Assembly: GCA_019614645.1 (NCBI GenBank)
Contig: JABWDB010000019.1
Location: 1,534,501-1,598,500 of the forward strand
Length of the DNA stretch: 64,000 nucleotides
DNA from: Stratiolaelaps scimitus
Lineage: Eukaryota > Arthropoda > Arachnida > Mesostigmata > Laelapidae
Reading direction: 5' to 3'
The position numbers and the translations under genes are program-made. The notes under the pieces are model-generated. The model was not told where the DNA came from, did not search any database, and saw only the letters and a program-made list of their open reading frames with translations. Below are positions 40,201 through 48,298 of this stretch, piece after piece; the stretch's first letter is position 1, and the number at the start of each line of letters is the position of its first letter.

Positions 40201-43200
40201 AGTTCGCCATAGCATGCAATGTACGATGCGATGCGGTGTACGTATCCTGCCGGGGCTCTGTTCTGACCAGCGGCGAGAAGATATTCCTACCGTTTGCACA
40301 CATTCGTGCTACCTCGCCTTCCTGCAATATAACCATGTGCGTTATATAAATACGCCCATTCGGGACGGGCTCTTACAACGTTATCCCAGCTCTCAGCTCG
40401 ATAATAGCTTAAAGTTGAGCGGTCGAGGTGTGTGCGAGATCGTAGGAAGGTCGAAGGACATTCTCCTCGGGGGTCTACCCGCGGCTCATGTGCAGTACTC
40501 ATTTCTCCTTCATGGTACAGCCGCCTTGTAGCTCACTCATGTCTCGAAACAAGCGCAGGTCCAACTGCATCAAACCCCTTACCCTGGTCTGGTTTCTGTG
40601 TTTTCGGTGTGGCAATATGGATATGCGCGTTTCAGGCTGTGCACAGTAGGATCACGGATCATCTGCATTGCGTTGTTCACATCGGAGTACACATTCTGGT
40701 GAGTAATTGCGCAGCGCGTTGTGATAGCCGCATGAAGACGATTAGCATGTTAACCTAGATAGATTCAGTCCGACGCACGTGTGCGGCTAAACAAATTTGC
40801 CATCGCACAGCCGTCGTTGGCGTCTCCAGCCACTCCACACGGGCATTTCGATGCGTACTTTCTGCGAAGAGCCCCTCCGAATTCATCTGGCATTGCTACG
40901 AGGTATCGGCACGATTGGCTTAGCCATCGGGCGCTGCCGCCACATGAGCAGCAGCAGCAGCTAACTCGCAACAGGTGAGCTTAGCTGAAACAACGGAAAG
41001 CAGTATTAAACAGTGCGGACACGCGCGTACCTAGACGGCTAGATACTGACCCACCTCTTCAGCTGCATCCTGACACGTTCCAAGGAACAGGTGAATGAAT
41101 AGGTGAGCCTCTGGGATAGGTGCCGTCTGCTTCCGTCGGACTAGAGTTGAGCAGTCGGCTACTGCCATTGGCAAGCTGTAGAAGAGAGCTCAACATCTCT
41201 GTTTGATGCCTAATCCCTTCACGGAGTGTCTCGGGAAGGAATCCACGTTGCAAGTTATGTATTTGTGTCGTTGCCTTAGTGCTTCGTTGGTGTTGCCGAA
41301 GTCGGCGTGTCCCAGGAGAGAGATGCGACAACGTTGTCCAACGACATGTATTTTACTATCGCATTAGTCAAGGATTTTTGGCACGTTCCAGCTCTATGCA
41401 CGAACGCGTCGCGAGCTAACGTGAATCCTCGAAGAGTGCTACAGCTTATCGTGCGGTAAAAGCACGACGTGGCAGGGATGAGATTGCAAAGGAGTTTTCA
41501 GAAGAGAAGTGTTTGCATTATTCAAGTGTCTTGTCAGCCAACTTCGCTAGATCTCTGTATTTCGACGAAACGGTTAGTTGGTTAGATGGTTGGAACGCCG
41601 CCGGGACAGTTATGGGAACTCGGCATGTCCATCGGGCGGAATGAACGGCCCCTGCCGTGTCGTTGTATGCTGATCCAGCCGGAACGCCTCGATCCTTTAA
41701 TGGTCCCCTTTGGTCCCGGTGTAAAGATGGCCCAGGTAGATGAACAAGCATGAATCACCACCGGATTACATTATGCAACATCGCTGTCTGCAATACAATT
41801 TTTGTTTAGTTAGAGGCGGTCCCATAGAACAAAAACATCACTTCACCCGCCAGTTCGCCGTTCGAACTAGCAAAACAAATTGGTTCTTGTAAGACAGTTC
41901 ACTCGAATGCAGGTAGTTTAAGAGGCTTTCATAAATCGATATATGGGACAGCTGGTTGTAAACCGTTCTCTTCATATATATATATATATATATATATGGC
42001 CCTTGTTCAGTTTTTCAAAGAAAGTCGACGGTTCAGTTTAGATAAAGTACCCCAATGCCCTCTTCCTATAGCAATTCGTCCGAGCACAAACATTGGGCAC
42101 GCCATGTAGCTAACAGCAGCCATCCCTTCCTGCTGAGATAGTGTACTCAATTGCTGTTCTGTTGGCTCCATCTCGTTAAAATACTTGCACGACGAATTGA
42201 AATACTTTTCCGACGTTTCGCCGCCACTTGGGGTTGCGGCAATAAATATCTAACCAACATCTGTCGGTCTACTTGTAATCCTTTTGGGTGGTACTGTAAG
42301 ACCATTGGCCGCTAATGGAACCCTACCCTGCCACTCTGCGAACACGCTAAACTGTCCTGTCCACCATTTCCATTTATAGCATCGGCCAGTTCGAGGGAGG
42401 AATTGTAAAAGTTGCACTTGAAGCAACTGATTTTACTGTCGACGATCTTGAAATGCGTCTTTTATAGACATTGAAATTTATAGTAATGCATAAAAGCTCT
42501 TGTACAACATCGATGAAACGAAATCAAGCTTCAAACTAACTCACATATACTTATTGTATTGAATGTTTCGCTCTATCTTGATTTCATTATTCAACACCGA
42601 ACAGATAATAGCCTGACGATTGAGTTGCTTTTTTACGTGGATTTTCTGTGTAAATTCGTCGCTGACAGGATCCTTGTGTAGATTTTCCGGACTACAATAA
42701 TTATATCGTTGTACTATCTGAGAATTGAGAGATGACTTGGTCCCCGGAACGCTAGTTAACCGATTACAATGATAGAAATGGATGACAACAAGCTAAGCTA
42801 AATGTAAATAGCTAGGGCTTTAGGGGCTCTGGAGTGTTTTGTAGCTGCCTAATATTTGACACAATAATCATAGAGTAAGATCATTTAGAAAGTTCGCTTA
42901 TCATTATTATTATTATTTTTTTTTACGTTATTCGCTATTCCGCTTATTTATTATTCTCTAGCATCAACAAATTAACTATCAGGACGTTGGCCGACGTATG
43001 CACCATCTATGAAAGCTTAAATAGAAGTGCAACACTGCTTTGCCTGGGTGGTTACGCACTGAAGGTTGCTTGAACACCTAATTGGCTGGTTAAGCACAAG
43101 TCTGAATGGTTAACCAGAGCTCTGAGGAGTTAGGCAGAGGTCAGGGTGATTACGCAGAGGTCTGGGCGGTTAGCACGCACATGCCCACACGCACGTGCGT

Positions 43201-45196
43201 GCGTTCTTCTTATACTGTCACTCTGCTCCACATCGTTGAAACAAGCTGTACCATGCTTTGCTCATGGTCTTTATATAAGTACAAATAGTGCGTGTTTATA
43301 GTATAGTACATATACATAAAATAGACTTATTTCGTGTTTATAAATATTCTAACGCATCATTCTAACGCCTATTGTCCCTACTACATGGCTAAATGTCATG
43401 GTTGATCACGCAGGTTGATCCCGCTATGCGTGGGTCACTGGGGCGTCATGTCCGTATGGGTGATGCATCAGGGGACACGTTTCTGCGACACGGAGTCGGG
43501 CCAGCCTCGCCAGTGTGAAGAGTACCTCTTCGACATGCTCATCGGAGCCATCTACCTCGTGTGTTTCCTGAACGTCAAAGATGAACCAACAAGGTCAGTT
43601 GATGCGATTCAGGTTTTTGGGCAAAAATAGGTAAATATTTAACTCTTAGCAAGTCGAGACATTTTGCATGTTCCTGCTTATCATGTCAATGGATACGTAT
43701 ATTAGTACCTCAAAAGTAACTTATCGTATGGCTAGTGTGTTTCCGTGCATATTGCCAAGATAACGAAAATGTGCGATTTATCGACGGATCGGGTAAACGC
43801 CATTGTAAACGATATTAGTCGAGGACATGTCAACATTCGATATTTGTCCCCATTAACTTGCCTACGAAATTTGCCATCACAAATTACCCTCTAAAACTCG
43901 GCACATCGTGTCTCTGATCATTTTCAAAACGAGCAACTTAACCCACCCCTATCGAAGGTGGCGCATTTTTGAATCCCCGAAGCTGTGAAACACGCCGGCC
44001 ATCTCAGGTCTGATGAAGCCTAGCGATGAGTCAAGAGGATGAGCATGCATTCGGCAAAGGTAGGCGGCTTCCGCTGCCTCCAAGAAAGAATAGCGTCTGA
44101 GAATTAAGAGAGTGCTACCGCCTGGTAATTTCATTGCCAATAGCTGACGTCCTTGAAGCGTTCGTTGGATTCCTAGTATTAGATACTGCAACAATAGTAA
44201 GAGGCCTAATCTAGACGGAAATACGAGCGCAACAAGTGAGCGTCCTATATGAATGAGGTGCTATTGAGCTCAGACGCTTGCCGCGTTAGCTTGAGGTCAA
44301 ATTAGGACCATACTTGAAAAAAACGCTCCGCGCTTGATTGAGTCTCGGATTCAATCGAGCCCAAATTATCCCCACGTTGAGAGCCGCATTTCTTATTGCA
44401 GTCTCTGTTATTTGCTCATTATAAGATTTCCGCTATATTTAATAGTTGATTGGTTTACACAAACTTTTTGCGGCAATGTGCCTATAATCTAATATCGGAA
44501 AAAAAATTATTTCTCTCGTTCCTAAACAACAAGGGTACTACAAAGACTATAGAGTTTCCCTTGCCTCCCTGCAAACGAATCCCTAAACCCACATGAACAG
44601 CATCCATGTCCTCATTAGAGCGCCGACATAGGAGCATTAGACGTGTTAAATGCTAAGAGACGTGATTAACGTCCCGTTTATCGGACCCCAATCATGGCTG
44701 CATAACGCGAATCGAGAGCTGATTACGAATGAATACGAACAGCTATCCATATTGTTCTAATCGCCCATACAACAATCAGCTTAGTCAATATAATTTTAAT
44801 CACAACGGCGACAGATCCCGTCGCTATTATTAGTGACAGAGAGCACATTGGACTCCATTTATTTTTCAATTTTTTTCCAACGGTTAGGCAATCAAGTGAT
44901 ACTTGTCTTTTAAAATCCACCACCCACAAAGTCGTAGCAAGCTTATTAAGACAAATCATCGGAATACATAAACACGTTGAACTAATCATGAACAACGAAG
45001 TTAAGGGCGCAGGTAATAAAGGGCAACGGTAAATGTTTATTGGGCTATTAAAGGAGCCGCAATTTTTACAATGCTTAAGTTCTCATATATGTGACGTCGC
45101 GGAACTCGAACCTGCGGACTCCGACTTTTTGCAGGGATTATTATCATTAATATATATATATATATATTATAAATATATAATATATATATATATTAT

Positions 45197-45241
<45 letters not shown>

Positions 45242-48200
45242 TATATATACCTGGCACAGGTGACCAAAATGAAATAATTATAATTATTATTGCATTATCA
45301 TTAATATGAATTATAAAGGTAGTAATGCATACGTTATTGGATTGTCAACTTCGTTTCGTTTGGCGCAACACAATCGCGTATATCGAATACTCGTGTGGCA
45401 TTTAGTTAAATCAGAACCGGCTCGAGCTGATAATACGTCTCACGTCACAATGTAGGACTCGGGTGAAGCCGTTTGCCGAGTCAGCCATCTGCAATATCAG
45501 CTTGTACCGGACAATAAAGCGGCTATCAGGCCATAGTTTCATAAAGACGGACAAAATCGACTAAGTCTTTATATTGCCGACGAAAGTGTAGTAAATGCAA
45601 AACAACCGTACATCTTCTTATCACGAACTATCACGGTGTAGCCACTTTGTGTATTTAGGTTCTCTCCCGCATCGGTTTTTATCATTCTTGCCTCTTGCGT
45701 CGGACTCATTGAGTTTACGTTACGTGCATAGCGACATCGATCATGATTCCCGAACGTGCTATTTGCCATTGGTGTTTATGTGTTTCGTTGATGGGCAACA
45801 TATACGAGTAATGCGATAGGTAAGTGGCGTAGGTTACATATTACCTGTATGCCTTCGCTGATCTTAAATGCATATGCCCGGAAAGGGCGGGGGGCCTTTT
45901 CTGTTGGTGAGACATGAAGCAGACAACCCACTACAGAAACATCAAGGAGGATTCGGGTGCGAGGGCGTCGACGGCGATATTGGTGGTGGCGGCGGCGGGC
46001 CTGAGCAAAGAGAACCTGCGCCAGTGCCAAGACGCATGTTCTGGTGAGTTTACACCGAGCAAGCCCAAGTGGTGGCCTGCTAGGTTGGTGGCGGGCTTTC
46101 TCGACTTGGCTCTGTAGTCGCGACGCGGGTCATCTAGCTGTGTTGAAGCCGAACGACTATGTCCTTGGACCTAGATCAGTTGTCGTGACTACAGATAGCC
46201 TGCCATAGGGTACCTATATGTTGAGAAGGTCATTGAGCTGACAGCTCAGCTGGATTCATAACAATATATATGAGACCTCTTACAGAGGGTACGGAGAAAG
46301 ATGTATACATCGTATATTGGTGTTCCTTTAACACATATCGTGTACAGATGAACGACTGACATTAGGGATATTCAACATTTGTTAGTCGTATCTATGGTTG
46401 AATATCTTCGATATACGGTTGGATATCTAGCATTCTGCCGGACGGTGGTCTCATGACAGCTCTCATTTTTAACGCTCTCATCTCTAACAGAGAGTAGGTC
46501 TCCAAACGTAGACCATCATTTGACCCTCCGTAATCTAGTGTTCGCAGATCGTTCTTGTGACCAGCCACAATTTTTATGCGAGTTCACTTTATATAGCTAG
46601 AATCGATCCGAGTATATAATAGCTCATAGGAGATTATAAAAACGTTACACGTAGAACTAATTAGCCTAAGCGTTATGGCTAGCCAGTCATGAGACGATCC
46701 ATTATACCGTTTTTAAGGTAGGTCGTCAGAATCGCAATTTGAGCGTTGTGAATTTAAATATCATATCTGGCGTAACGAATATAATCCTGGCTAAATGTTC
46801 ATGCAGTAGCGGCATGATGTTATCACTCAGCCGAGTCTCAACTCAGTATAGGGAAACGGGTTTGTCATCGCCCACCTCTCCCCCTAACTCTATCGTAGCA
46901 ACTTGATGGGAGGCCATCCAAAGTAAATCGGAATGCAAACAATATGCTTCCTGCCTCGCTTAATTTTTTTGCAAAAGTTCATGACCATCACCATATATAG
47001 TTTCCTATATAAGCCCGTCCGAATGGACTCTTTTCCCGCGTCCGTGTGTCGCACATGTTGACTAACTGATTTGAGGCGCATCCATTCACCGCAGGCTTAG
47101 GGTATCTCATGGGAGAGCACTCTTGTGTGAACTCGCCGACAAGCTTCGCCGACAAGCCGTAGCGACACTGACATCAGGTGCCGTAAACCTTGACATTCAA
47201 TTCGCCCAGCTGAGGTCTTAGGCCGCATTTCGATGCATTGATATTGATGAAATTCAAGAACCCGCGATTGAACCAGAAGCACGTTCGTCTCTCTCTCTCT
47301 CTCTCCCTCCCTATCTCTCTCTTTGCACCATGCCATACTAATGCGATTGTTGAATTAGGATGATACTCAGCTTTAGTTTAAGACCGAGTTACAACCGCCG
47401 TCACACGTCAACGTGCGCTTGTTTCCCGTGCACCGCTGTTACCGGGCACTTCGAAATAGGCGAATGGGTTTAGACCTGTCCCGTCACTTGCTATGCGTGT
47501 AGTGCAACGACGCCGAGCAGTGCTCGTTCGTTGGCACACGGTCGGCGTGCTAACTTCAACGGATCAACTTGAGCCCCCGCTTAGCCGCTGTGAGTTACGC
47601 CCGTCAGCAGAACAGCCGCCGGCCACCAGGTGTGCGGCCATTAAGCCCGCTCGGGGGAACGTGCGGGAGCAGTGCTTGCTGACTTGCTCGCTACTCCGGT
47701 GTTATCGTTGGTTCCTTATCCGTTGAGCCTTTGGCTGCTACTGTGACAACGGACGAGAAGCATTCTTAGGGAAGCGATTCCCCTCTCTCCACGGCTCCAG
47801 TCTTGGTTGAGGGACACACCAGCCGTCTGCAGCAGTCTATCTTTCCGGGCGTGTTTGTATGTGTGTGTGTGCGCGCGGTGGACTCCAGCTGTTTTATGGT
47901 CCCTGCACCGAACTACGTCGACTAGTTTGGCTGCCATCCAGCTCCTGGTACCTACGCCTAAACCACTCTGGACACTTCCGACCCATTCAGACTATTCTTG
48001 TGGTCACCACCGCTACCACCGTCGTCCAACTGCTAAACGAACCTCTGTGCAGCCGCTCTGCCAGTTAGGCTTAAGCACACGGGAAACTGTTGTCCTTCTC
48101 TGTGTGGACTAGCCGCCGATGGACGCTCATGTGCGAACTCTCCAACACGCTTCGGGCGGCGTTCCTGGCCATTTATGGGAACTCAGTAAAAAACTGAATC

Positions 48201-48264
48201 CGCCCACGATAAGGCGGGGAATTGTGGAAGGAAGGGAAAGACAGCGATAACGATAGGAAAAAGG

Positions 48265-48298
<34 letters not shown>

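Larger units (their letters stand above)
40699..43413 (+). other. XKR intron 8 (2715 nt)
   Basis: The donor is GTGAGT and the acceptor ACGCAG. It contains a (TA)n tract at 41974-41997 and a diverged ~21-nt tandem repeat at about 43086-43168. No coding feature is seen. Confidence 0.88.

Noticed and set aside
40432..40758. 108-codon open frame over XKR exon 8
   Set aside because: Wrong frame. The family match and phase continuity need the 63-nt exon in another frame.
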